Below, in pieces: positions 26,271-35,545 of a stretch of 64,000 nucleotides of DNA. The notes under the pieces were generated by a model. It was not told the DNA's origin, ran no database searches, and saw nothing but the letters and a program-made list of their open reading frames with translations. The stretch is from Lewinellaceae bacterium (GTDB lineage Bacteria; Bacteroidota; Bacteroidia; Chitinophagales; Saprospiraceae). Within the stretch, counting starts at the first letter, position 1; each line of letters starts with the position of its first letter. The stretch spans positions 290,546 through 354,545 of the forward strand of contig JACJXW010000010.1 of NCBI GenBank assembly GCA_020636405.1, written 5' to 3'. Made by a program: the position numbers and the translations under genes.

Positions 26271-28970
26271 ATGCCAAAAAGATCCCTCTACGCCGTCCTT
26301 ATCGGCATCAACGGCTACCGCCAAAGCCCCCTGGAGGGCTGCATCAACGACGTGCTCGCCATCCATGATTATTTTAAACGGCTTTGCCAGGCACAGGCGG
26401 AAGGTGAGCGCCAACCTGCTATGGAATGGAAACCCCTCTTCCTTCTAGCTCCGCTCGACGAGGCGGAAGCCTTGATGCTGAATGAGCGACAGATCAATTA
26501 TCAGGAACCTACACGAGATAATATCATTCAAGCCTTCAGCCACTATCAGGGCGCCAACCCCGAACAGGGTGATTTTGCCTTGCTTTACTACAGCGGACAT
26601 GGGTCTTTCATTGAAGCGCCAGAGGTATTTGCTGACATTTCGCCCCAGGGTGTCGTCCAGACCATAGTCTGTTTCAACAACAGGGAGTCCGGCCAACACG
26701 ACCTGCTGGACAAAGAGCTGGGCTATCTGATCGCCCGGGCGTTGCACGGCAAGGCTTCTTTTGAAAGGCAGGAAGGCGAGGCGCCCGGCGTTCATTTTCT
26801 CTCCATAATGGACTGCTGCTTCTCGGGCAGCAATACCCGCAACGATGAGCAAGACATCAGGACAAGAATGGCGGAAACCGGTGTACCGGTGTCCGGGAAG
26901 GACGGCATTCTGGGATTTTCTCCCCAGGGCAATGAGTTTTACGTCCCGTTCGAAGAAGGGCAAGAACGGGTGCGCCCGGGCGGGCTTACCCACGGCCGTT
27001 ATGTGAACCTCTCGGCTGCCCGCGACTCGGAAAAATCTCATGAAAAAACACTGGAGATCATCGAAGAGCAGGGGCGTCCCAGGAAGAGGAAACATGGTAT
27101 TTTCACCTACAGCCTCCTGAAGGCTCTGGAACAAAGCGGCAGCAGGATCAGTTACAGAGAGCTGATCCGGCGGGTGGAAATGGAAGTGCGCAGCAACATT
27201 GACAACCAGATCCCGGTACTGGGCATGTCCCAGGCCCGAGACGACAACCAGCTTTTCCTGCGCAATGAATTTGCTCCACCAAAACGAGAATACGAAGTAG
27301 GGTACAGAGAGAACAACGGCCAGCCGGAATGGTACCTCAATGCCGGTATTATTCAGGGTATCGTGCCTTCCACAGGAGATGACGCCACCCAATTCAAACT
27401 CACCGACGGTACCGGCAGGATAGTAGAAGCCGTAACCGTCCGCTCTACTGAATCTATCCTGGAAGATAAGGGCTGGACGGAGTCCGATAAAGAAAACCTC
27501 CTGCTGCGGGCGGCCGTCCACCAAATGCCCTTCCCGAAAATAACAATAGGCTATGGTAGCGGCCTGTCCGACGACATGAAGGCAGCCATCAGGGATACAT
27601 GGCAAAAGAGGCCGCCCAATTATGTTCGTTTAGCCACAGAAAAGGAAGTTCCCGGGTACGAGATCCGGCCCATTACCGGCCCGCAGGGCATTCAGAGCTA
27701 CATCCTCACCCGCCCGGGCAGTGAGATCCCTCTGTTCCTGCGCAGCACCTCGGCAGGAAATTTCCTCGCGGATGTCGACAAAGTGGGTAAATGGGAAAGT
27801 GTGCTGCGCATGAGCAACCCGGATACGGAGATCCCCCGGGAGGACATCATCGTAGAGGTAAAAAAACTGGAAGGCACCGGCTTCAGCCTCCGCACTTTTA
27901 GCCAGATCGGCCCGGAACAGTACGAAGCCTTGCCCGACGACCCCGATTCTATTTCCGTTTTTTACAAAAGAGCGGCCGGTAAAGCGGTACAGCCCGCCCT
28001 AAAACTGAGGATCCTCCATAATTCGGATTTTGACAGTTACTGGGTAGGAGCCCTCTATCTGGACAGCCAATTCGGCATCACTCATGAGTATCTGGCCGTA
28101 CAGCAGATCGGAGAGGCTACCGAGTTGTATCAACTGGATATGGAGTTTAAGTACGGCGGAAAAACATTCGACGCCATTCCACTGGCTATGGATGTCAATT
28201 ACCATCAATACGGCATTACCGAAACTACGGATTACATCGTTCTTTACATCTCCCGCAATAGCTTTAGCCTGGAAAAATACAAACAGGACCCCATTCCACT
28301 GGATGTCACCCGCGGCCCGGCTTTTGAAGATGAAGGAGCGGCCACTACCGACGACTGGTTTACCATCAAGATCCCTATCCACATCACCCGTCCGGTCGAA
28401 CCGGCCCTTCTCCAACCCAACAGGAGTATGGGAATAGGCGGGTTGATGCTGCAAACGCCGCCCGGATTTTCCGCTACCTGCCAGCTGTCCAACCGGGCCA
28501 GCGCCTACCGACGGGTGGAGCAGTTGCTAGAAACCGACCCCGCTCTGGACCAACAGGTATTCCTTCCGCCCGGCCACCTTTGGACGGGCACGGAAGGCAG
28601 TGAAGCCGTTTTCTTTTGCAGCCCGGCTTCCCGGCCCGATCATCACGTCAGTATCCTGGAACTGGCCAATGTAGAGGGACAATTGAGCGATTCCACCCCC
28701 TTGCGGATCACCCCCGGCCATCGCCTGGCAGATGACGAGGCCATCATACCCTTTGGCTACGACGCACGAAATAAAAAATACCACCCCATCGGCCATGTCG
28801 ACGAAAAAGGAGATATCATCATTACGCAGCTTCCCGAACCTACCGACGGGATCATCGGTGGAGACGGCATTCAGGAGGAAGAGGGCGACAGTTCGATTAA
28901 ACTGTTTTTCCACAAAGTGATCGGGAAACCACCGAAAGGAGAGCTGGGCAGTTTCAAAATGCGGAAGTAG
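26271..28970 (+). CDS. Caspase family (peptidase C14, metacaspase-like) protein
   Basis: This 899-residue protein has an N-terminal caspase p20-like domain. Strand one is KRSLYAVLIGINGYRQSPLE, the catalytic His is in FALLYYSGHGSF (His110) and the catalytic Cys is in FLSIMDCCFSGSNTR (Cys183 of DxCxSG). The domain ends near residue 320, after a segment equivalent to p10 (FTYSLLKALEQ). A long C-terminal part of about 570 residues follows, beta-rich, with LRILHNSDFDSYWVGALYLD resembling the C-terminal domains of other Bacteroidota caspases. There is no signal peptide, so it is probably cytoplasmic. It is monocistronic and flanked by a permease and a dipeptidase. Possible roles are programmed death, signalling or defence; none is proven here. 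Confidence 0.87.
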   Translation: MPKRSLYAVLIGINGYRQSPLEGCINDVLAIHDYFKRLCQAQAEGERQPAMEWKPLFLLAPLDEAEALMLNERQINYQEPTRDNIIQAFSHYQGANPEQGDFALLYYSGHGSFIEAPEVFADISPQGVVQTIVCFNNRESGQHDLLDKELGYLIARALHGKASFERQEGEAPGVHFLSIMDCCFSGSNTRNDEQDIRTRMAETGVPVSGKDGILGFSPQGNEFYVPFEEGQERVRPGGLTHGRYVNLSAARDSEKSHEKTLEIIEEQGRPRKRKHGIFTYSLLKALEQSGSRISYRELIRRVEMEVRSNIDNQIPVLGMSQARDDNQLFLRNEFAPPKREYEVGYRENNGQPEWYLNAGIIQGIVPSTGDDATQFKLTDGTGRIVEAVTVRSTESILEDKGWTESDKENLLLRAAVHQMPFPKITIGYGSGLSDDMKAAIRDTWQKRPPNYVRLATEKEVPGYEIRPITGPQGIQSYILTRPGSEIPLFLRSTSAGNFLADVDKVGKWESVLRMSNPDTEIPREDIIVEVKKLEGTGFSLRTFSQIGPEQYEALPDDPDSISVFYKRAAGKAVQPALKLRILHNSDFDSYWVGALYLDSQFGITHEYLAVQQIGEATELYQLDMEFKYGGKTFDAIPLAMDVNYHQYGITETTDYIVLYISRNSFSLEKYKQDPIPLDVTRGPAFEDEGAATTDDWFTIKIPIHITRPVEPALLQPNRSMGIGGLMLQTPPGFSATCQLSNRASAYRRVEQLLETDPALDQQVFLPPGHLWTGTEGSEAVFFCSPASRPDHHVSILELANVEGQLSDSTPLRITPGHRLADDEAIIPFGYDARNKKYHPIGHVDEKGDIIITQLPEPTDGIIGGDGIQEEEGDSSIKLFFHKVIGKPPKGELGSFKMRK

Positions 28971-28984
28971 CGACGGGCCGCTAA

Positions 28985-29049
28985 TAACACAGCAACAGGC
29001 GGATCTCCCCTGGGCGGCCGCAAACCCGCTCCGGCTGTGTTATCCGCCT
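28985..29049. terminator. Overlapping hairpins between convergent genes
   Basis: Two inverted repeats share the gap: taacacagc (28985-28993) with gctgtgtta (29034-29042), and aggcggat (28997-29004) with atccgcct (29042-29049). They cannot all pair at once. The gap lies between the convergent caspase and dipeptidase genes, so termination is the simplest role. Confidence 0.35.
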
Positions 29050-29057
29050 TTGCTTAT

Positions 29058-30494
29058 TTACTTAAAGTTCTTCTTCAGGAAATCGAGGGCGTTATTGTAC
29101 ATGATATCCCGAACCTTGGCTTCAATGTTGCTGTCGTCGTAATCGTGCTTTTTGTCCTCCTTCATCATCTGGGGAAGCTCCTCGATAAGGCCTTTCTCCA
29201 GTTTGGGATATTCCTCGGCGCTGGTACAGTTGTTGAGCGGATCGATAAGGCCGTCGAAATCAGAGCCCATGCACAACTGCTTCCAGGCGCGATCCCCTCC
29301 TACTTTCACGGCGTGCAGAATATTGTTGCAGAGGTGGCGCAGATGCTTTCGTTCATTGAGTTCGCGCCCTACTTCTTTTTCATCTGAAAATTCTCCCTCG
29401 TCGACGGGCTCCTCCTTCGCTTCGTCCTTATACCCGGAAAGGATGTAGTTGAACTCCTTCGCACTGAAAAATTCACCCTGCACCTCCTGCGACCCCATGA
29501 TCCGTTGGTCGAGGCTCAGCCCGATCAGGCCGCCGGAATCCAGGATCTCGGTGATGTCTTCATCGTACAAGTTGATCGACCAGGGATTGAAGTGGGTTTT
29601 GTTGAACAGGCCCTTGCCAATACCGCTGGGCCGGTCGTAATCCACCTCGATGAAGTTGTCCCGCCGCCGGGCCGGCTTGCTGAAATACTTTACGATCTCC
29701 CTCGGGTCCTTACTGATGCCGGTAAAGCCCATGTGGGTTCCGATAATAGGGATCTTGTCGTAGCCCTTTTCCTTGCGATACTGATAAAATTTATGACGGG
29801 AGACCAGGCTCATGTGCTTGATATCGATCAGAATGCGATGGCCCTGGCTTTCGTCATAGGCCATATCGATCACCTCCTTGCCAATGTCGGTTATTCCAAA
29901 TCCATTGGGTTTGAACTGGTCATTGCCCTTGATCATCTTCATGCCGTAGGCATGCGTCGCCAGTGGATACTGGGTCATATGTACAAAAGTGAGGTATAAA
30001 AACCTATGCGGCCCCTGCTTGAGGGATTTGAGGTTATCGACCACATTAGTATTGAACTGCTCCAGTGCATGCCCCCCTTCCAGGGCAAGAATGAGGTTCA
30101 TCTTGTCTTCCTCGGCCTCTTCAATGCTATTGAGGAGGTTGAAGGTACGGCCGTTAAGATTCTGAGATTTCTTGAGGTGCTCGATCTCCTCATGGACGTA
30201 AGCCAGGTAGTTGGAATAACAGGGATGGTCCAGCATTTCACCATTCAGGACCGTCAATCTGGGCGCCAGGTGCTCAATGAGAAAGCTGGAGGTCATCGGC
30301 CGTTCCATCGCGTAAATAACCGATACGGCTACACCGATACGGCCCTTCTCCATCTGGTCGAGGCAACTCTGGGAGCGGATGATGCCAATTGGGCTTTCCA
30401 GATACTCCCAGCAGTCCACACGGCGGCCGGGGTTAGGGTTGCTCAGGAAAGGTTTGAAGGAAGGATGGAGGTGAAAGTCGAAAAAACGGTTCAT
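29058..30494 (-). CDS. Peptidase M19 (renal dipeptidase) family protein
   Basis: This 478-residue amidohydrolase-fold protein has the metal-binding HxH in FFDFHLHPSF (His8, His10), a LALEGGHAL segment with the bridging Glu, IGTHMGF with a metal His, and the GSDFDGLIDPL signature of membrane dipeptidases. Together these support zinc-dependent dipeptidase activity. It is longer than typical M19 enzymes (about 350-420) because of an insertion of charged residues near 370-400 (SGYKDEAKEEPVDEGEFSDE). There is no signal peptide, so it is probably cytoplasmic. It is convergent with the caspase gene. Confidence 0.82.
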   Translation of the reverse strand: MNRFFDFHLHPSFKPFLSNPNPGRRVDCWEYLESPIGIIRSQSCLDQMEKGRIGVAVSVIYAMERPMTSSFLIEHLAPRLTVLNGEMLDHPCYSNYLAYVHEEIEHLKKSQNLNGRTFNLLNSIEEAEEDKMNLILALEGGHALEQFNTNVVDNLKSLKQGPHRFLYLTFVHMTQYPLATHAYGMKMIKGNDQFKPNGFGITDIGKEVIDMAYDESQGHRILIDIKHMSLVSRHKFYQYRKEKGYDKIPIIGTHMGFTGISKDPREIVKYFSKPARRRDNFIEVDYDRPSGIGKGLFNKTHFNPWSINLYDEDITEILDSGGLIGLSLDQRIMGSQEVQGEFFSAKEFNYILSGYKDEAKEEPVDEGEFSDEKEVGRELNERKHLRHLCNNILHAVKVGGDRAWKQLCMGSDFDGLIDPLNNCTSAEEYPKLEKGLIEELPQMMKEDKKHDYDDSNIEAKVRDIMYNNALDFLKKNFK

Positions 30495-30676
30495 AGATCT
30501 GGGTTGGTTGGTTTCTCAACGAATTAGGTGTTCCTTTAAAAGTAGTAAATATGTATGTTAGGAGGATGTTTAAAGGAGATTTTTTTGCGAAAGCCTCCAA
30601 TTTAGTGCCTGAACATAAGGCCTCCAGGCCCTGTAGGACAAGGAACCATTCCAACTTTTCCGGGGTACCTCCATCA

Positions 30677-32218
30677 TCAATAAACCGGCACCACCCCTTC
30701 CGGATCTTTTTCTCCTCCAAAGCTATAGGGCTCTTCTCCGTACACCTGCAGTTCGCGGGCAGGCACCGGCAATTGGGCGGGAGTGCCCAACTGTAGCCCC
30801 CCCAGGGCATCCAGTGCCGTCACTTCCAGGCGGGGCGCGGTGCGGCGGCGGTCAAACCACTGCCCCATAGGCGCCGTATTGAGCAGCTCAATGGCGCGCT
30901 CGTAGAGGATGGCCTGCAGTACCTCCGGCTCGGAAGCACTGGAGGGAAGGGCTGGCATCCCCCCTCTGGCAACCCTCGGCCCGGAATTGAGCACGGCGAT
31001 AGCGCCAGCCTTTTCGCCCTGCCAAAGCAGGGCTTCCGCCCTTAGCAGTTCATTATCGGCAGCCAGAAATACCGGCATGGGGCCGAAGGAATGGCCGTCG
31101 CCGGCAAAATCGGGCGCGGCCTGGTTGCGGTTGTGCTTGTAATGCGAAAAATGCCACTCGCCGGCTTCAACCGGAAAACTGTTGAACGGAATAAAAATGA
31201 AATCAGAAGCCAGGCGTTGGTCATTGGACTGGGCAATAGGGTTGGGCAAAGGGTCCTCTCCCCTGCCCTCCACCTCCGGATACCGGGGGGGCTGGCTGCG
31301 GTCGAGCGCAGCGACCAGCCGCTGGTCTACTCTTGCCCAGAACGGCCCCTTGCCGGCCTCGGCAAAAGCATATTGCTGGTAACTCTGCCAGAGCTTACCA
31401 TCAGCCAGTGGCGCAAAGTCCTGTTGGACACCGCTTTCCGCATGGCCCTGTACCGCCGCCCAGTCCACCTCCAGGTTTTCTTCTTCTGTACGTGGCCACT
31501 GGGCAAGAAAACGGGCAGCATAGGAATGGCATAGCTGGACAAACTGATCGGCATCCAGCGTCAGGCCGTTAAAGGAAGTATGGATAAAATCGGGCCCCAG
31601 GGATTCCGCAACGGAAATGGCCTCCCCGAGCTCGTCCACTGCCGCGCCGATCATTTCCCGATAGGCAGAAAAAGGGGCTTTCACATCCGGTGCGTCGTCC
31701 TCGTTCACCATCAATCCGCGGTCGAAAACCAAGCCCAGGTAGCCCCAGCTGGCGCCCCGCAGAAAATGGGCCGCCGCCAGCACCGACTCGTCCTGGGGGC
31801 CGCCTTTATCAATAGAAATGCCTTCCTTTAATGCCGCTATCACATCATTGGCGCTGGCCGCCGCCGAAAGGCAGCCGTACCAGGGCCCTTCAGCGATCTG
31901 CCGGTATGCTTCTCCCTCGGTAAGGCGGTTGTTGTAAGCCGGGCGCGGCTCATCGCCCATCCTGCGGGCGCCAAAGTCCTCCATACCGAGGCTCAGGGCG
32001 TCAGCAGCAACCGATAGGGAAAGAGCAGGCGCCGGCCCGTGAACCCCTTGCCACCAGGCCGCATACCCTCCGTCCAACACTTTGAACAGGTCCCCCCCGT
32101 TGGCCAGCACAGCGTTGCGCCCGGGGTTGTTCAGGTTAAGCGTATCGATATCCTTACATCCCACCGCCAGAACAAAGGCCAGAGGCAATAAGAGCGCAAA
32201 ACGTATTGTCCATTTCAT
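30677..32218 (-). CDS. SusD/RagB-like nutrient-binding outer membrane lipoprotein
   Basis: This 513-residue SusD/RagB family protein has a lipoprotein signal (MKWTIRFALLLPLAFVLAVG followed by Cys). Typical SusD segments include the N-terminal LNLNNPGRN, a helical TPR-like body with AAAHFLRGASWGYLGLVFD, and the C-terminal LYERAIELLNTAPMGQWFDR. It forms a pair with the SusC-like receptor directly upstream in the same operon, 78 bases apart. The SusD lid binds the oligomeric substrate at the cell surface. No glycoside hydrolase is nearby, so the ligand could be a glycan or a peptide. Confidence 0.9.
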   Translation of the reverse strand: MKWTIRFALLLPLAFVLAVGCKDIDTLNLNNPGRNAVLANGGDLFKVLDGGYAAWWQGVHGPAPALSLSVAADALSLGMEDFGARRMGDEPRPAYNNRLTEGEAYRQIAEGPWYGCLSAAASANDVIAALKEGISIDKGGPQDESVLAAAHFLRGASWGYLGLVFDRGLMVNEDDAPDVKAPFSAYREMIGAAVDELGEAISVAESLGPDFIHTSFNGLTLDADQFVQLCHSYAARFLAQWPRTEEENLEVDWAAVQGHAESGVQQDFAPLADGKLWQSYQQYAFAEAGKGPFWARVDQRLVAALDRSQPPRYPEVEGRGEDPLPNPIAQSNDQRLASDFIFIPFNSFPVEAGEWHFSHYKHNRNQAAPDFAGDGHSFGPMPVFLAADNELLRAEALLWQGEKAGAIAVLNSGPRVARGGMPALPSSASEPEVLQAILYERAIELLNTAPMGQWFDRRRTAPRLEVTALDALGGLQLGTPAQLPVPARELQVYGEEPYSFGGEKDPEGVVPVY

Positions 32219-32296
32219 AGATCCGACATTTTTATTTTAAAGCAGTTAACCTGCTTCCGGAATACGATTTTTCCAGTGATCCCTCAGCGCCTCGTC

Positions 32297-35200
32297 TCAA
32301 AAAGTCACCTGCAGGCTGAAGCTGAACGACCGCCGCAAAGGATAATTAAATGCTTCCATCAGGAACAAACCGGGGTCTCCCTTCGGCGTACGGGCATCGC
32401 TGCCCGGCTGCCCGGAAAAACGTCCCGACAGGTTATAATCCAGAGCCGGCACACCGGCCACATCGGGATGGAAACCTGAATAATTCGTTTTGGTGAACAG
32501 GTTCCTCCCGATCAGGCTCAATCGAATGCTCTCCACAAAACCGCCCAGGAAATACTGCAGTTGCCGGCTTTCCAGGGTATAGGAAAGCGACGCTTCGCGA
32601 AGCATGAAGAAGCTGCCGTCTTCCACAAAGTGGTTGTTGGGCCTGCCGTTATTGTACAGGCCCTCGCCCTCAAAGAATCCGGCGGCCACTCCCGTATAAC
32701 TGCCGGCATCCGCATCGCGCCCGGCGCCGTACAGGTACTGGCGGGTAAGGTTGTAAACCGAACCGCCCTTCTTCCAATCGAACAAGGTGTACAATTTCAG
32801 CCCTTTATAGGCCAGGATATGTGCGAAGCCCATGCGGAAATCGGGATTGACATCACCGATGGTGGCAATAATGGGGTTGCCCGCCTCGTCCATCAACCGG
32901 TAGGGGCGTTCTTCGGGAGTGCCCAACTGGTCCTTGCGGACGACATATCCCAGATCGTTGAGTGTATACTCGTTGGGGTCGACGTCCACCTGCTCCAGCA
33001 ATTGGGTGAGGCTAGTGGCAAAAACCTCGCCGGCCATAGTACCCGGGGCCAGGCCTTCTTCCACCCGGAACAGGCTGGAATATTCCAGGCCAGGGCCGGT
33101 AGTGTATGCCGGAAGGCCCAGTTGCGTAACGGTTTGTTCCATCCGGTTAAAGGTAGTGGTGAGGCCCCACCGGAAATCTTTGCTCTTTATCTTGAAAAGC
33201 CGGGCAAAGTCGGTATGCAGGCTTCCTTCGTAAATAGTAGCCTCCACAGCACCGGCATTCTGCCATTGCCCGGTGAAACTAGAGGCTCCCGAGAGCGGCA
33301 TCAGCAGGATGAGATCATCCGTATTTGACTTTACGTAGTTGAACGCCAGGGTGAACCCCTTGAGAAAAGTAGCGTCGATGCCCACCTCCATCTCAGTGGT
33401 ACGGGAGGGTTTTAGAAAATCATTCCCCAACGTATTCTTGGAAGCTACCCCGTTGATCAGCTCAAAAGACTCAAAGCGCTGCCCGAAAGCAGGGCGGTTG
33501 CCGGCCGTGCCCATAGCTGCCCTAAGCTTGAGTTCCTGGAAGAGCTTCATCTTGATGTCTTCCGTCAACCGATAAGCGCCCGCCACGCGATAGTAGCTGT
33601 GCCAGCGCTCCTCCGGGCCGAAGAGGGAGGATTCCTCCCGTCGGAAAAGGCCGCTGAAAATGTACTTTTTCTTATAATCGGCATCCCCCACCAGGAAAGT
33701 GCTATAGGCAACAGCTTCCTCCATGAGGGAAGAGGCCCGGACGTTACGCTGGGTATTGTCCAGAGAACGGATGCCTTCGAACGCCAGGTCTTCCCCTCTG
33801 CCTTCAGCATAATCCAGCGTAAGGTCTTCATACAGGAAGCCCCCCCGCAGTGCCAGGTTGAACCCCGAGAAGGCCTTTTGCACGGTGGCGTCGGCTGTAG
33901 AGGTAAAGTAGCTGTCTACCCGTTGCGACTGCAGGATGGCGCCGCCGTTGCTGCCTGCTGCTCCGGCCGTGGCCAGTGCGCCGAACAACCCCGGCGGAGT
34001 TGTGCTCAGGAAGCCTTTCTTTACAAAGTGCTCATAATCCTGGGAAGCGCGGTTGAGGGAGGCGGCATAACTCAGCTTTAGCCATTCTTTGGGATGGTAA
34101 CTGGCGCCCACGCTGCCCATCAGCCGGCGACGATAAAGCATCTGTTGCGAATTTTCCCGCCAGTAGAGCGGATTGGTAATGCCCATGCCGGTATTGTCAA
34201 TATCCCAGTCGTAATCACTGTCGTCTTCCTCATTTCCGGCATCCAGCCCGAACATCGGCGTAAGCAACAGGCTATTGGCGAGAAAGCTGCCTGCCCCGTT
34301 GGTTGTCGGCTCCAGGAGTTCCTGCCGCGAAGAAGTGTACATCGAACTCAACTGCAGGCTGAAGCGGTTGCTCAACTGGTGCTCCAGGTTCGCGCGGAAG
34401 CTGTGGCGGGTATATCCCTCAAAACCCTGGATGGCGCCTTCGTCCTGCAACCGGTGGGCCGACACCAGGAAGTTGGTCGACTCCGCCCGCCCCTGAACAG
34501 AAAGGTAATTGGACTGATAGGCGCCCTTGCGGAAGAGGATATCCTTCTGGTAATCCTGCAGGTTGGGCAGGGAAGTATCGTAAACATCATCGGTAGTCCG
34601 GCCTCCAAGTACCGGTTGCGGCCCTTTGGGGTCCAGCACTTCCCGGTTGGTAGCCGTATTGACCGGGTAGGCCGCCTGCACATCCGAATATCCTATTTCG
34701 CCCCGATAGGTGACCCGGGTATCGCCCACCGGCAGGCCCCGCCCCCGCCGGGTGAATACCTGAATAACGCCATTGGCGCCCTGTGAACCATAGAAGGAGG
34801 CCGCCGCCGCTCCTTTGAGGACCTCTATTTTTTCGATGTCATCGGGATTGATATCCACCAGGGCATCCCCGGTGTTCATGTAGATGCCATCTACGATGAT
34901 GAGCGGTTGCTGGCCATTGGCCAGGGAGGTGGCGGAGCGAAGCTGGAGGTAACCGTCCTGCCCGGGCTGCCCCCCCACCTGATTGACGAGCAGGCCGGCG
35001 GCCTTGCCCTGCAGGCTGTTGGCGAGATAAGGAGGAGCCGCCAGCCCCAGCAGTTCTTCATCGATAGACCCGGTGGAATAACTCATCGCCGCCCGGGCCT
35101 GGCCGGCAGCCGTGCCGCTGAGAAAGATGTCGGAGAGTTTGGATGACCTGGCATTCAGGGCTACGTTTACCTCGCTTTGGCCCAAAGCCTTCACTTCCAG

Positions 35201-35473
35201 GGTTTCATAACCCTCCATAGAGAAGATCAGGGTGGGCGGCGGGGTTGGGGTATAGAAGCTCTGCTGCACGCCGATCTCGAAATTGCCGTCTTTGCCGGTC
35301 AGCGTTTTGGTGCTTGTTCCTTTGGCCGTAACGCTGGCTTCGTGGAGGGGTTCGCCGGTGTGAGCGTCGGTGACGGTGCCGCGCACGCGCACTTCCTGAG
35401 CAGAAAGGCTACTGAAACACAGCGTTAGCATAGCCACCACCAACCACTGTTGAAGGGGTAATTGTTTTCTCAT
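32297..35473 (-). CDS. SusC/RagA-family TonB-dependent outer membrane receptor
   Basis: This 1058-residue receptor begins with a signal peptide (PLQQWLVVAMLTLCFSSLSA) and an N-terminal carboxypeptidase-regulatory-like domain (VRVRGTVTDAHTGEPLHEAS). The plug domain carries PLIIVDGIYMNTGDALVDIN and IEKIEVLKGAAAASFYGSQG, the SusC signature. A long beta-barrel follows. The start at 35473 is preferred over an upstream one at 35497 because the leader fits. It pairs with SusD downstream and takes up a large substrate with TonB energy. The substrate is not evident from context. Confidence 0.92.
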   Translation of the reverse strand: MRKQLPLQQWLVVAMLTLCFSSLSAQEVRVRGTVTDAHTGEPLHEASVTAKGTSTKTLTGKDGNFEIGVQQSFYTPTPPPTLIFSMEGYETLEVKALGQSEVNVALNARSSKLSDIFLSGTAAGQARAAMSYSTGSIDEELLGLAAPPYLANSLQGKAAGLLVNQVGGQPGQDGYLQLRSATSLANGQQPLIIVDGIYMNTGDALVDINPDDIEKIEVLKGAAAASFYGSQGANGVIQVFTRRGRGLPVGDTRVTYRGEIGYSDVQAAYPVNTATNREVLDPKGPQPVLGGRTTDDVYDTSLPNLQDYQKDILFRKGAYQSNYLSVQGRAESTNFLVSAHRLQDEGAIQGFEGYTRHSFRANLEHQLSNRFSLQLSSMYTSSRQELLEPTTNGAGSFLANSLLLTPMFGLDAGNEEDDSDYDWDIDNTGMGITNPLYWRENSQQMLYRRRLMGSVGASYHPKEWLKLSYAASLNRASQDYEHFVKKGFLSTTPPGLFGALATAGAAGSNGGAILQSQRVDSYFTSTADATVQKAFSGFNLALRGGFLYEDLTLDYAEGRGEDLAFEGIRSLDNTQRNVRASSLMEEAVAYSTFLVGDADYKKKYIFSGLFRREESSLFGPEERWHSYYRVAGAYRLTEDIKMKLFQELKLRAAMGTAGNRPAFGQRFESFELINGVASKNTLGNDFLKPSRTTEMEVGIDATFLKGFTLAFNYVKSNTDDLILLMPLSGASSFTGQWQNAGAVEATIYEGSLHTDFARLFKIKSKDFRWGLTTTFNRMEQTVTQLGLPAYTTGPGLEYSSLFRVEEGLAPGTMAGEVFATSLTQLLEQVDVDPNEYTLNDLGYVVRKDQLGTPEERPYRLMDEAGNPIIATIGDVNPDFRMGFAHILAYKGLKLYTLFDWKKGGSVYNLTRQYLYGAGRDADAGSYTGVAAGFFEGEGLYNNGRPNNHFVEDGSFFMLREASLSYTLESRQLQYFLGGFVESIRLSLIGRNLFTKTNYSGFHPDVAGVPALDYNLSGRFSGQPGSDARTPKGDPGLFLMEAFNYPLRRSFSFSLQVTF

Positions 35474-35545
35474 AGAAAATTGTTTCAGGTTCTCCAAATG
35501 CCGGGGTTCTGTCAGGTACTACTTTCCCGGCAGTTGGAGAACGGG

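Noticed and set aside
26271..28970. Caspase gene as part of a multi-gene anti-phage system
   Set aside because: No adjacent sensor, nuclease, gasdermin or NTPase gene; the neighbours are a permease and a dipeptidase on the other strand, so only a stand-alone call is supported.
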